Assembly: GCA_023664665.1 (NCBI GenBank)
Contig: JAMPEY010000029.1
Span: 1-37,773, forward strand
Source: Lachnoclostridium sp.
Lineage (GTDB): Bacteria; Bacillota; Clostridia; Lachnospirales; Lachnospiraceae
Length of the DNA: 37,773 bases
Direction: 5' to 3'
How positions within the stretch are numbered: position 1 is the stretch's first letter; the number at the start of each line of letters is the position of its first letter. Shown here piece by piece: positions 8,572 through 16,636 of this stretch. The notes beneath the pieces are model-generated. The model was not told the origin of the DNA, ran no database searches, and saw only the letters and a list, made by a program, of their open reading frames with translations. The translations under genes and the position numbers were made by a program.

Positions 8572-8955
8572 ATGGCCTTAAAGCGAAGCAAACAGCGGGA
8601 CATGATCAAGGCTTTTCTGATGGAAAGAAAGGATCATCCCACCGCCGATGTCGTATATATGAATGTACGGAAACAATACCCCAACATCAGCCTTGGCACG
8701 GTATATAGGAATCTGACACTTTTGTCGGATTTGGGTGAAATAAAACGCCTGAGAGTGGGAGATGGCGTGGATCATTTTGACGCCGATACTTCTCCCCATT
8801 ATCATTTTGTATGCACGGAGTGCGGCAGCGTAACGGACTTAGATATGCCCAGCATTGACAGTATTGTGGATATTGCCGGCGCCGATTTTGACGGCTCCAT
8901 CACAGGCCATGTCACTTACTTTTACGGCACTTGCGGCAACTGCGCCCACAATTAA
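8572..8955 (+). CDS. perR: PerR-type peroxide-sensing Fur-family repressor
   Basis: A 127-aa metal-dependent repressor. An N-terminal winged helix (HPTADVVYMNVRKQYPNISLGTVYRNLTLL) is followed by a dimerisation/metal domain. The regulatory-site ligands expected for PerR can be seen: His in DHPTAD (B. subtilis His37), Asp in HFDADTSPHYH (Asp85), the two His of HYH (91, 93), and Asp in CTECGSVTD, five residues after the second Cys (the Asp104 position that favours PerR over Fur). The structural zinc site is CTEC and CGNC. It is divergent from the two-component operon and directly upstream of reverse rubrerythrin, a known PerR target in clostridia. GGAGGG precedes the ATG. Confidence 0.9.
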   Translation: MALKRSKQRDMIKAFLMERKDHPTADVVYMNVRKQYPNISLGTVYRNLTLLSDLGEIKRLRVGDGVDHFDADTSPHYHFVCTECGSVTDLDMPSIDSIVDIAGADFDGSITGHVTYFYGTCGNCAHN

Positions 8956-9034
8956 TGCATTTTTCACAATCAACAGGTAATTGCGAGACTTCGCAAATAT
9001 CAAAATAAAATTAACCAGAAAAGGAGAAAAGATT

Positions 9035-9574
9035 ATGAAATTCGTATGTCAGGTATGCGGTTATGTACACGAAGGAGACGAGGCTCCCGCAGAGTGCCCC
9101 CAGTGCCACGCTCCGGCTTCCAAATTCGCAGCGCAGAGCGGTGAAAAGACTTGGGCGGCAGAGCATGTTGTAGGAGTTGCCCAAGGCGTTCCTCAGGACA
9201 TTCTGGACGATTTGAGAGCAAACTTCCAGGGCGAGTGCTCCGAAGTCGGCATGTATCTTGCAATGGCGAGAGTTGCACACAGAGAGGGCTATCCCGAAAT
9301 CGGTTTGTATTGGGAGAAGGCCGCTTATGAAGAGGCAGAACACGCAGCTAAATTTGCAGAACTTCTTGGCGAGGTGGTAACCGACTCCACCAAGAAAAAT
9401 CTGGAGATGAGAGTGGATGCGGAAAACGGCGCTACCGCGGGTAAATTTGATTTGGCTAAACGCGCAAAGGCTTTGGATCTGGATGCAATCCATGACACTG
9501 TACATGAAATGGCAAAAGATGAGGCAAGACATGGCAAGGCATTCGAGGGACTGCTTAAGAGGTACTTCGGATAA
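9035..9574 (+). CDS. reverse rubrerythrin (NADH:peroxide reductase type)
   Basis: A 179-aa non-haem iron protein in which the rubredoxin domain ([10 protein letters not shown] and CPQCHAP, about 1-35) comes before the four-helix ferritin-like diiron domain, the reverse of classical rubrerythrin. Diiron ligands are visible in [28 protein letters not shown] and [10 protein letters not shown]. Family members reduce hydrogen peroxide and oxygen, protecting anaerobes. The start at 9035 has AAGGAGAAAA upstream and begins directly with the rubredoxin motif; an in-frame extension to 8981 is not credible. It lies 79 bases after perR and is followed by a strong terminator. Confidence 0.93.
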   Translation: MKFVCQVCGYVHEGDEAPAECPQCHAPASKFAAQSGEKTWAAEHVVGVAQGVPQDILDDLRANFQGECSEVGMYLAMARVAHREGYPEIGLYWEKAAYEEAEHAAKFAELLGEVVTDSTKKNLEMRVDAENGATAGKFDLAKRAKALDLDAIHDTVHEMAKDEARHGKAFEGLLKRYFG

Positions 9575-9612
9575 GCGAAAAATGGCTTAAAATCAATGTT
9601 TTTAGCACTTTT

Positions 9613-9650
9613 AGGGTGTATGGGATAAAACTCACACACCCTTATTTTTT
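9613..9650 (+). terminator. intrinsic terminator of perR-rubrerythrin unit
   Basis: AGGGTGTATG (9613-9622) pairs with CACACACCCT (9633-9642), 10 pairs with one mismatch, followed by TATTTTTT. Confidence 0.85.
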
Positions 9651-9672
9651 GCCTAAGCGGTCGAACAAAAAC

Positions 9673-9701
9673 TTGCAAAAGAATTCCTGCTATGCTAGAA
9701 T
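9673..9701 (+). promoter_or_regulatory. probable promoter of the MATE gene
   Basis: TTGCAA (9673-9678), 17-base spacer, TAGAAT (9696-9701), about 120 bases upstream of the chosen MATE start. Confidence 0.5.
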
Positions 9702-9823
9702 CCTTATATATAAACAACCTCATATAATCAGTAGATGTAAGTCCGGCATGAATGATGCGTGCAATCTATAGTAGTGGAACTACTGTGGTTGCACTCTTTT
9801 ATGTTTCGGGAGGAGATGAGCAT

Positions 9824-11212
9824 ATGGCGGAAAAATATGTGACGGATTTTACAAGCGGCAGTGTACCTAAGAAAATGGCGTTTTTTGCCATACCCTTATT
9901 TGTCTCTAACTTGTTTCAGGCAGTTTACAATATGGTCGATATGATCATCGTGGGGCAATGTGTCGGGAAAGCAGGCTTATCGGCAGTATCGGTCGGAGGT
10001 GATATATTAAATCTTCTGACCTTTTTCGCCATGGGTTTTTCTAACGCAGGACAGGTAATTATCGCACAACATCTGGGCGCCGGGAAAAAAGATAAAATAG
10101 GACAAATCATTGTAAATCTGACCATATTCTTATTTAGTGGCGCAGTGATTTTGGGGAGCTTTACCTTTTTTAACAGAGGTAATCTGCTCAGGCTGATGAA
10201 TACTCCGCCTGAGGCGTGGGATCATGCCTTTTCTTATGTTACCGTATGTACGCTGGGGCTGCTGTTCGTATACGGTTATAATGTGGTCAGCGCTATACTG
10301 AGGGGTATGGGAGATTCCAGACATCCGTTTATTTTCATTGCAACCGCGGCAGTCATCAATCTGGTATTGGACATGATTTTTATTGCAAAATTTGATATGG
10401 GCGCATTTGGCGCAGCGCTTGCAACCGTTATCGGGCAAGGGGTCAGCTTTTTGTGCGGAATATCTTTTCTGCTGTTCAATCAAAAAAAGCTTGGAATTGT
10501 CATCAACAGGAAGTATATCAAATTAAATAAAGATATCTTGCGCAATCTGCTTACGCTGGGTTGTCCCATGGCAATCAAAAGCGCAGCCGTTATGTTTTCA
10601 AAACTATTTGTCAATTCCTGGATTAATTCGTATGGGGTTATCGCATCAAGCGCAACGGCAATTTACAGCAAAATTAATGTGATCAGTAATTTGTTCTCTA
10701 ACGCCATAAATATGTCTGCAAGTTCCATGATTGCCCAAAATATCGGAGCCGAACGCTATGACAGGGTTCCAAAAGTTTTAAGGACGGCTATGAGCATTAC
10801 GCTATCCGTAGCAGTTGTTTTAATGCTTACCGTCCTGACAATACCAAGAATCATTTTCAGAATGTTCACTCCGGATACGGAAGTCATCGAAGCCGCCATG
10901 CTTTTGATACCGATGTTGTGCGCCTTGTTCTTTGGAAGTGCATGCAGGGCGCCCAGCAACGGTTTGATTGATGGGAGCGGAAATTATAAATTGAACTTCC
11001 TTGTGGCGATTTTAGATGGGATTGTCAACAGAATCGGCTTTTCGGTGTTGTTCGGTCTGGTGCTTCCTTTAGGCTGGTCCGGATTTCTGTGGGGAGATGT
11101 GATTGCCGGTTTTACTCCCTTTGTGATAGGTATGATATATTACCGGACCGGTAGGTGGAAACGGAATTATGTCGGTCATAACAAAGCAGCCAATACCCAT
11201 AAACCGGCATAA
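9824..11212 (+). CDS. MATE-family multidrug/sodium antiporter
   Basis: A 462-aa integral membrane exporter with 12 predicted helices in two homologous MatE halves. The first half shows LFVSNLFQAVYNMVDMIIVG and AVSVGGDILNLLTFFAMGFS, the second LTLGCPMAIKSAAVMFSKLFVNSW and AISKI-like segments. Family members expel drugs or metabolites using sodium or proton gradients; the substrate here is unknown. The ATG at 9824 was chosen because GGGAGGAGAT lies 6-8 bases upstream, MAEKYVTDFTSGSVPKKMA fits the family, and the longer ORF from 9752 lacks support. It is followed in the same reading frame by the acetyltransferase remnant. Confidence 0.9.
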   Translation: MAEKYVTDFTSGSVPKKMAFFAIPLFVSNLFQAVYNMVDMIIVGQCVGKAGLSAVSVGGDILNLLTFFAMGFSNAGQVIIAQHLGAGKKDKIGQIIVNLTIFLFSGAVILGSFTFFNRGNLLRLMNTPPEAWDHAFSYVTVCTLGLLFVYGYNVVSAILRGMGDSRHPFIFIATAAVINLVLDMIFIAKFDMGAFGAALATVIGQGVSFLCGISFLLFNQKKLGIVINRKYIKLNKDILRNLLTLGCPMAIKSAAVMFSKLFVNSWINSYGVIASSATAIYSKINVISNLFSNAINMSASSMIAQNIGAERYDRVPKVLRTAMSITLSVAVVLMLTVLTIPRIIFRMFTPDTEVIEAAMLLIPMLCALFFGSACRAPSNGLIDGSGNYKLNFLVAILDGIVNRIGFSVLFGLVLPLGWSGFLWGDVIAGFTPFVIGMIYYRTGRWKRNYVGHNKAANTHKPA

Positions 11213-11218
11213 ACGGGT

Positions 11219-11413
11219 AGCAATTGCACTATTTTGGATGGCGCCAAAGTTACATTCGGAGACAATGTGTTTATTGCGCCAAACTGCGTATTTTCAACGG
11301 CAGGGCACGCCATAGACGCCGAACAGCGAAACAGCGGATTGGAAATTGCCCTGCCGATCAAAGTTGGCAATAATGTCTGGATTGGAGCAAAAGGAAATGG
11401 CATTTACCTGTAA
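11219..11413 (+). pseudogene. remnant of a maltose/galactoside O-acetyltransferase
   Basis: The reading frame from about 11219 to the TAA at 11411-11413 encodes roughly 64 residues resembling the left-handed beta-helix core of Maa/LacA acetyltransferases: NCTILDGAKVTFGDNV, then GHAIDAEQRNSGLE (containing the catalytic His region), PIKVGNNVWIGA. There is no start codon or N-terminal domain. The C-terminal coils that should follow VWIGA are replaced by KGNGIYL and a stop. The fragment is in frame with the end of the MATE gene but separated by its TAA. Its 3' junction overlaps the end of the convergent XRE gene by about 10 bases, consistent with a deletion that joined two loci. Confidence 0.8.
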
Positions 11414-12315
11414 TCCACAATCAGCTCCGAAAAGATTCCCGAAATACTGAGCACATTGCCGCTGTCAGCAATTTCCCCGCTGTCAGCAATCTTTTCGCTG
11501 TCAGCAGCATTTTCACACTTGACAGCTTTTCCTTCTTTTACATAGTAGATATTGCATTTTCTGCCTTTATTTATCACATTGACCATGTTTTCTTCCGGGA
11601 TGTGAACGATTGCTTTTGCTTTCCATTGGTTAATATCCAGTCTTCCCGTAATCTTATCAATCGTAATTTCGTAATCGGTTTTCGCCGTGAATTCCAGACT
11701 TCCGCTGCTGTCTGAAATCAAAATCTGTTCTGCATCGCCGTCATACTCTAAACGGTTCAAGTGAAGATGATTGATTGCAAGAAGCTTAACGCCGGCTGCA
11801 ATCTCACAGGTATCGGAATATTTATTCGGCAGGACAATCTCAACTGTCAGCGCTTCCTCCGCTTCATAACGGCTTAACTTATCCTTATTAAGGCAGAGTA
11901 CATCAATCTTGTTTTTCTTTTCATCCAGCTTTATCTTAAACATGGAACTTAAATTCTCAAGGGTTTCAGAGGAAAGCTTAATATGAAGCTTCTCGTCATC
12001 GCCCGATGACAGCAGGATTGTAGCCGCGCTGCCGATGTGGATGTCAAAATGTTTCTCACAGTCAATGTCATAAATGGTTTCGCTGGTATATACCAATGTC
12101 TCCGGGGCTGTTTTTGCGACGGAATCCATAAGCAGTTCATCTATGGTAGTCTTGAAAATTTCTGCTATGATTACCATATTTTCAACATCAGGCAGCCCTT
12201 TTCCCGTTTCCCACTTGGTGATGGCCTGTCTTGAAACACCGATTTTTTCGGCAAGCTGTTCCTGTGAGATACCTTCATTTTTTCGTATTTCCTTTAATTT
12301 TTCTGAAAAATTCAT
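11404..12315 (-). CDS. XRE-family regulator with C-terminal DUF4097-like beta domain
   Basis: A 303-aa protein: an N-terminal Cro/CI-type helix-turn-helix (KLKEIRKNEGISQEQLAEKIGVSRQAITKWETGKGLPDVENMV, about 5-60) and a long C-terminal region of repeated short beta strands (ILISDSSGSLEFTAKTDYE, ITGRLDINQWKA) like the DUF4097 adhesin-like beta-helix. The chosen start (12315) lies six bases after AAGGAGG; an upstream ATG at 12321 touches the Shine-Dalgarno and is less likely. It begins 11 bases after the permease stop, so it is the last gene of the ABC operon and probably its regulator. An 18-base tandem repeat near the 3' end encodes three IADSGE-like units. Confidence 0.85.
   Translation of the reverse strand: MNFSEKLKEIRKNEGISQEQLAEKIGVSRQAITKWETGKGLPDVENMVIIAEIFKTTIDELLMDSVAKTAPETLVYTSETIYDIDCEKHFDIHIGSAATILLSSGDDEKLHIKLSSETLENLSSMFKIKLDEKKNKIDVLCLNKDKLSRYEAEEALTVEIVLPNKYSDTCEIAAGVKLLAINHLHLNRLEYDGDAEQILISDSSGSLEFTAKTDYEITIDKITGRLDINQWKAKAIVHIPEENMVNVINKGRKCNIYYVKEGKAVKCENAADSEKIADSGEIADSGNVLSISGIFSELIVDYR
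11461..11514. repeat. 3 x 18-bp tandem repeat inside the XRE regulator gene
   Basis: Three adjacent 18-bp units beginning GCTGTCAGCA (11461, 11479, 11497) differ at a few positions and encode an ADSxxI-type hexapeptide repeat. The multiple-of-three unit allows copy-number change without frameshift. Confidence 0.75.
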
Positions 12316-12326
12316 AATCATCCTCC

Positions 12327-14561
12327 TTAATCTTTTAAAAGTGAATATGCGGTAATTTTTTTAATCGGTGCAGAAAGCAGTATGCTGATTGCAAATGCCA
12401 CAGCAGTGAACATTATGGCAAATAAAATCAATATCCCAATAGATACTTCAAAATGATTTTTTACAGCCCCAATCAAGGAAAAAATGACATTGTCGATTGA
12501 GGGAAGATACCACAGTCCGGCTATTGCCGCAATGATGGAAGCTGCAGCCACAAGGGGCATAAACTCAAGCGCTGTCTTTATAGTGAGCTGTCCGTTGGTG
12601 TATCCGATTGCTTTATATATGCCGAATTCCTGCCTGCGCCTGCTTATCATGGAGTTGATGATGACATACATCACAAGCAGCACCATCAGAATAGAAATGA
12701 CAAACAGGATAATTACGATGACAGAAACGATACCTGTATACATCATTCTGCCGTTTTCACTCATCTGCTCAAAGTTTACGGACGATTTAACGATGGAATC
12801 ATGGTTTTCTTCATACTCCTTGATAAATTCATCGGCAATTTTATCATATAAGTAAACATTGATGGAATTAGTCTTTTCCCCGATTTTTTCATATCCTTTA
12901 TCTGTCAGCTGGCAGACCGCTCCGGCGTTATTCACGCTCTGGATATAGCCGGTCACCGTGTAAAATTCGGACTCGGAGCCAACGGTTATCTCTATTTCGC
13001 TGCCGATGGGATAATTCTCCGAAATCGCATTCCCTACTGCAATTTCGCTGTCCTTCACAGGGCTGTTGCCTTCGTAACAGATATCGTTTGTCACCTTGGA
13101 AAAATCTTCACACACGAAAGCAGTAAGGCTTCCGTCTTCATAACTCACAGGTACAGAAGCATATTCCATAAGAAGCTGTACGCGGCTGTCATTTTGAAGG
13201 AGCTCCTTAAGTTCCTCCAGCTTCTCATCCTCCGCCGTAAAAATAACGGAAGGCAGTTCCTCCGAAAGGGTATTCATAAAATTATCCGGCTTGATATTGA
13301 CATTGTACAGGAGCGTCCCGGCGAAAGACAGCAGCACCATGATGCCAAAGGAAACAATAAATAATAATATATTCTGTCCCGCCGATTCTTCCCCGGTAAT
13401 GCCTCTTATAGCGTGTATCGGCTCTAATTTATGTATTTTTCCTGCCGAAAGATAGGAAAATAGCGATATGGCAAATGTCAGTATCAGTATTACCATAAGC
13501 GCAGCCGTTATGTCAAATACAGGCGTGTAGGAAAATCCCGATTGGATTGCTAAAATGCCTGCCACCAAAGGCAGAACCAGATAGGACAGGGCTATGCCGA
13601 TTATGGTGGAAACAATGCCCACAAGCATATAGGGAATAACCGCCGAAGCAATAATCATATTGCTTGTATAACCGATTGCTTTTAATACCCCCATCTGTGC
13701 CAATTCGTCTTCGATTGCGCTCCTTATCCGGAAGTTGCTGAGGAAAATGCTGACTACCAATATAATTGCCGCAAGTGCCAGAAAAATAACGATAAGCAGG
13801 GTGCACACCATGGTTCTGGTCTGCTTTGAGGTAGCCTTGTCACTGATATTTAGCAATGCGACTCCTTCTTCTTTTAAGACTTCGGATATGGTATTTTTCA
13901 TTTTGGTTAAATCAGCGGCGCCGTTTGTTTTTAAAGAATATTCTGTAATGGCTTGATTCTCATACTCGTTGGCAAAGTCATCATAAACCGCTTCGGGAAA
14001 ATAACCGCAAATCAATCCTGTTCCATAATTTCCATATTGCATTTCCGATATAATTCCGCCAATGTCATAGGTATGCTCTTTGCCGTCTATGGAATAAACA
14101 ATACTGCCGCCTTCTGCAAAGCCGCCCAATTCCTTCATATATAGAGGAATATAAACAGAATTGCCGCTCTTTTCGGAGGCGTTTGTAACCTCATGCAGAT
14201 TCAGCGTTCTTTCTTCGTCCAGACTGTAAAAAACAGTGTTCATGTCAAAATCGGAGCCTGCAAATTCGCGGACCGTCACGGTCATAAATACCCCGTGATG
14301 CTTTTCAACGAAGGATACCCCGTTGATTTCCTCTATTTTTGCCAGCAGATTTTCCTTATCCTGCATCTGCGGAATGATAAAGTTGATATCCGCCGTGCCA
14401 AGCTTATCAAACAGGCTGTCATAAGCGCTGAATGTCTGAAAGGCAAGCACAAGGGCAATATTTATAATAAATGCGGTCAGGCAGATAAACACCCCAAAGG
14501 AGATATACTGCCCCTTTGCTTTCTTTAAATTATGTATGATGAGTGTTGATAATTTTTTCAT
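12327..14561 (-). CDS. FtsX-like ABC transporter permease
   Basis: A 744-aa membrane protein with an N-terminal helix (about 20-44), a large extracytoplasmic domain, and two FtsX-type transmembrane blocks. The first block is near 255-400 (TMVCTLLIVIFLALAAIILVVSIFLSNF, then ELAQMGVLKAIGYTSNMI), the second at the C terminus (MVLLVMYVIINSMISRRRQEFGIYKAIGYT). The paired coupling motifs GVLKAIGYT and GIYKAIGYT are the parts that dock onto the ATPase. Such MacB/FtsX permeases act in export, lipoprotein or peptide-antibiotic resistance; substrate unknown. Start 14561 has GGAGG six bases upstream; an alternative ATG at 14573 lies in the Shine-Dalgarno. A palindrome sits immediately upstream of the ribosome binding site. 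Confidence 0.9.
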   Translation of the reverse strand: MKKLSTLIIHNLKKAKGQYISFGVFICLTAFIINIALVLAFQTFSAYDSLFDKLGTADINFIIPQMQDKENLLAKIEEINGVSFVEKHHGVFMTVTVREFAGSDFDMNTVFYSLDEERTLNLHEVTNASEKSGNSVYIPLYMKELGGFAEGGSIVYSIDGKEHTYDIGGIISEMQYGNYGTGLICGYFPEAVYDDFANEYENQAITEYSLKTNGAADLTKMKNTISEVLKEEGVALLNISDKATSKQTRTMVCTLLIVIFLALAAIILVVSIFLSNFRIRSAIEDELAQMGVLKAIGYTSNMIIASAVIPYMLVGIVSTIIGIALSYLVLPLVAGILAIQSGFSYTPVFDITAALMVILILTFAISLFSYLSAGKIHKLEPIHAIRGITGEESAGQNILLFIVSFGIMVLLSFAGTLLYNVNIKPDNFMNTLSEELPSVIFTAEDEKLEELKELLQNDSRVQLLMEYASVPVSYEDGSLTAFVCEDFSKVTNDICYEGNSPVKDSEIAVGNAISENYPIGSEIEITVGSESEFYTVTGYIQSVNNAGAVCQLTDKGYEKIGEKTNSINVYLYDKIADEFIKEYEENHDSIVKSSVNFEQMSENGRMMYTGIVSVIVIILFVISILMVLLVMYVIINSMISRRRQEFGIYKAIGYTNGQLTIKTALEFMPLVAAASIIAAIAGLWYLPSIDNVIFSLIGAVKNHFEVSIGILILFAIMFTAVAFAISILLSAPIKKITAYSLLKD

Positions 14562-14574
14562 ATTAACCTCCATA

Positions 14575-14592
14575 ATTCCGCTTCAGCGGAAT
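14575..14592. repeat. palindrome with CCGCTTCAGCGG core (copy 2), beside the permease RBS
   Basis: ATTCCGCTTCAGCGGAAT has 8-base arms around TC, just upstream of the GGAGG of the permease gene; the core matches 6702-6713. In mRNA it would form a tight hairpin close to the ribosome binding site. Confidence 0.65.
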
Positions 14593-14606
14593 CTCAAATT
14601 GCATTG

Positions 14607-14633
14607 AAAAACGCCATGGTTTTGGGCGTTTTT
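14607..14633 (-). terminator. hairpin with A/T tails between ATPase and permease genes
   Basis: AAAAACGCC (14607-14615) and GGCGTTTTT (14625-14633) are perfect inverted repeats with a 9-base loop. On the minus strand the stem ends in five Ts, so it may be a partial or bidirectional terminator that lowers permease expression relative to the ATPase. Confidence 0.5.
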
Positions 14634-14636
14634 CGG

Positions 14637-14699
14637 CGTGAGATTTAGTACTTCTTAGCGAAATGCCCATTAGCATGAGCTTTAGAAGTACTTCTCACG
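14637..14699 (-). other. large inverted repeat at the 3' end of the ATPase gene
   Basis: CGTGAGA plus AGTACTTCT (interrupted by TTT) on one side and AGAAGTACT plus TCTCACG on the other give 16 paired bases with a 3-base bulge and a 28-base loop. It begins immediately after the ATPase stop codon. With the next two hairpins it fills the 138-base gap inside the operon. Confidence 0.6.
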
Positions 14700-15461
14700 C
14701 TACCAGCCCATTTCTTTAATGAACTTATCTAGTTTTTCGGTTCTTTCGACATTGTCCGGCTCATATTTCCCCAAATCACACTCGCCGAAGATTTTTCCAT
14801 CCTTAATATAAATGATACGGTTTCCGCGCAAGGCAGATTTTTTGTCGTGGGTTACCATGACGATGCTCTGTCCTTTATTATGAAGAGAAGTAAACACATC
14901 AAGGACTGCCGCCGAATTTGCAGAGTTTAACGCACCTGTGGGTTCGTCCGCAAAAAGCACATTAGGATTATTGATAACCGCCCTGACAATGCCTGCCCTC
15001 TGCGCCTCGCCTCCCGAAATTTGGGAAGATGTTTTCTTCCATGTGTTTTCAGGAATATTTACCAAAGAAAACAGCTCCTTTGCGCGATTCTTGATGTCCT
15101 CCCTGTCTTTGGTTGTCAGCACCCCTGCCGCAATGACATTATCCATAAGGTTCATCTTATCAATCAGATAAATCTGCTGAAATACAAATCCGCACTGCCT
15201 GCGCCGAAATACAGCTAATTTGTCATTATTTAATTTTGTGATGTCCGTTCCGTCAAAGCAAATCTCCCCGCCGTCCGGCTTATCCATCCCTGACAGGGAA
15301 TACATCAGGGTGGATTTGCCCGCTCCCGATGAACCCATGATAACGGTAAAATCTCCTTTATAAATATCCATATTCAAGTCCGAATAAATAACCTGAATAC
15401 TTTCGCCCTTGCCAAAAGCTTTTTTCAAATGCTTCGCAGAGATAACAGTTTGTCTGCTCAT
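14700..15461 (-). CDS. ABC transporter ATP-binding protein (MacB/LolD/BceA type)
   Basis: A 253-aa ATPase that should energise the adjacent FtsX-like permease. Visible motifs: Walker A GSSGAGKST (43-51), Q-loop FVFQQIYLIDKMNL (about 92-105), signature ISGGEAQRAGIVRA (148-161), Walker B VLFADEPTGALNS (168-180) and switch His in MVTHDKKSAL. The ATG has AAAGGAG upstream. It is the first gene of the ATPase-permease-XRE operon. The substrate is not evident; the class often handles peptides, lipoproteins or macrolides. Confidence 0.92.
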   Translation of the reverse strand: MSRQTVISAKHLKKAFGKGESIQVIYSDLNMDIYKGDFTVIMGSSGAGKSTLMYSLSGMDKPDGGEICFDGTDITKLNNDKLAVFRRRQCGFVFQQIYLIDKMNLMDNVIAAGVLTTKDREDIKNRAKELFSLVNIPENTWKKTSSQISGGEAQRAGIVRAVINNPNVLFADEPTGALNSANSAAVLDVFTSLHNKGQSIVMVTHDKKSALRGNRIIYIKDGKIFGECDLGKYEPDNVERTEKLDKFIKEMGW

Positions 15462-15709
15462 AATAAAGTGCAGCTCCTTTCTTTTTTGTTATGCGACAAC
15501 TATAACCAAAAAGCCTGTGCTGCACCACCAACAGTTGTATACATTTGTGTTTTTTATGCTACTTTCCGTTGCATGGCTGGGATATGCTGGGATGCTTTGG
15601 GCTTTGGAAGCTCAATATACTAATATTATTGCAAAGGCAAAACAACTTATGTAGGAAATCTCTGTTATTGATTATGCAAAATCGGCATAAACAGAAAACA
15701 TAAATTTCT
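15462..15709. other. intergenic region with a decayed-looking coding fragment
   Basis: Upstream of the ABC operon. A plus-strand frame ending at a stop near 15652-15654 encodes residues such as SVAWLGYAGMLWALEAQY followed by IIAKAKQLM, which looks like the tail of a lost gene but has no start or ribosome binding site of its own. No family recognised. Confidence 0.3.
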
Positions 15710-15814
15710 TTAACTTTTTAGAGTAATTTCCCGCAAAAAAGCCTCATGGTCTGTAAAGCCGCCCTTCACAAATTCCTCTGCCATTCCTACCACTAAATCC
15801 CTCGCTTTGCGCAT
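15710..15814 (-). pseudogene. 34-codon ORF, probably the 3' remnant of a lost gene
   Basis: An ATG-to-TAA frame of 34 codons encodes a well-composed soluble sequence (MRKARDLVVGMAEEFVKGG, then FTDHEAFLREITLKS). The frame stays open for five codons upstream of the ATG before a TAA, and no Shine-Dalgarno is visible. Its helix-rich, gene-like composition suggests the end of a degraded reading frame, possibly from a mobile element. No family recognised. Confidence 0.35.
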
Positions 15815-15872
15815 TGAAAGATTTTCTTGTTAGGGAAAGAAGAAATTTGCACAAATGTCTATTTTGTTTGCC

Positions 15873-15901
15873 TTGAAATAGGCAGTAAAATATAGTATAT
15901 T
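15873..15901 (+). promoter_or_regulatory. promoter of the MntA-HepT operon
   Basis: TTGAAA (15873-15878), 17-base spacer, TATATT (15896-15901), 87 bases before the mntA start. Confidence 0.6.
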
Positions 15902-15987
15902 AAAGTAGAAATAGTTTCGTATCATCAGATGAATTAGAAGATTCAAATAGGAAATCATCATATATTGTAAAAGAAGGGATTGACAAA

Positions 15988-16290
15988 ATGAATAGTGATG
16001 TATTTACAATTAAAGATATTGAAAATTTAGTGCAGCCAATCGCTGAAAAATATAAAGTAGAAGCAATATATTTGTTTGGTTCTTATGCCAGAGGGGAGGC
16101 AGATGAACACAGTGATTTAGATTTTTTGGTGTATGGTGGGAAAAACTTTAAACTTACGATGATTTTTTCACTTGCCGAGGAGTTGCGAAAGATTTTGAAA
16201 AAGAATGTTGATGTATTTGAAATAAATGAAATCAACAAAGATAGCGATTTTTATAATGTGGTTATGAGAGAGAGGCTGTTGGTAGCATGA
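15988..16290 (+). CDS. mntA: MNT-domain nucleotidyltransferase antitoxin (MntA-like)
   Basis: A 100-aa minimal nucleotidyltransferase with the GSYARGEADEHSDLD motif (the GSx10DxD catalytic signature), a further acidic residue in KKNVDVFEIN, and nothing else. In characterised MntA/HepT pairs this protein adds AMP groups to a tyrosine of the HEPN toxin, silencing its ribonuclease. The stop overlaps the hepT start by four bases (ATGA), the usual arrangement. The gene is AT-rich relative to its neighbours and lies beside a transposase remnant, which suggests horizontal acquisition. Confidence 0.88.
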   Translation: MNSDVFTIKDIENLVQPIAEKYKVEAIYLFGSYARGEADEHSDLDFLVYGGKNFKLTMIFSLAEELRKILKKNVDVFEINEINKDSDFYNVVMRERLLVA

Positions 16291-16622
16291 AATATTCGGA
16301 TGAGCAGAGAATTAAAAGGATTTATGAAAATGCCATAAAGCTGCATGAGTATATTGTAACACATAATATTAACAAAGAAGATTTACTGGCAGATATTCCG
16401 TTGCAATGGCTTGTTACAACGCCATTGTATAATATTGGCGAACATGTCTATAATCTGTCCGATAAATATAAAGAAATGCACGCTGAAGTTCAATGGAGTA
16501 TGATATCAGGACTTAGGCATCGTTTAGTTCACGATTATGATGGAACAAATTGGAATATTATTGCCGATGTAGTGTTTGAGGAAATCCCCACGCTGATTAA
16601 AGAGCTGGAAAAGTTTTTGTGA
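16287..16622 (+). CDS. hepT: HEPN-domain RNase toxin (HepT-like, DUF86)
   Basis: A 111-aa all-alpha HEPN protein with the catalytic Rx4HxY motif intact (RHRLVHDY, about residues 77-84): Arg and His form the RNase site and the Tyr is the residue AMPylated by MntA in characterised systems. Such toxins cut tRNA or mRNA and can act in phage defence. It is translated from an ATGA overlap with mntA. The conserved residues suggest an active module rather than a relic. A second HEPN/MNT locus is not present in the window. Confidence 0.88.
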   Translation: MKYSDEQRIKRIYENAIKLHEYIVTHNINKEDLLADIPLQWLVTTPLYNIGEHVYNLSDKYKEMHAEVQWSMISGLRHRLVHDYDGTNWNIIADVVFEEIPTLIKELEKFL

Positions 16623-16636
16623 TTAAAAAGATTATT

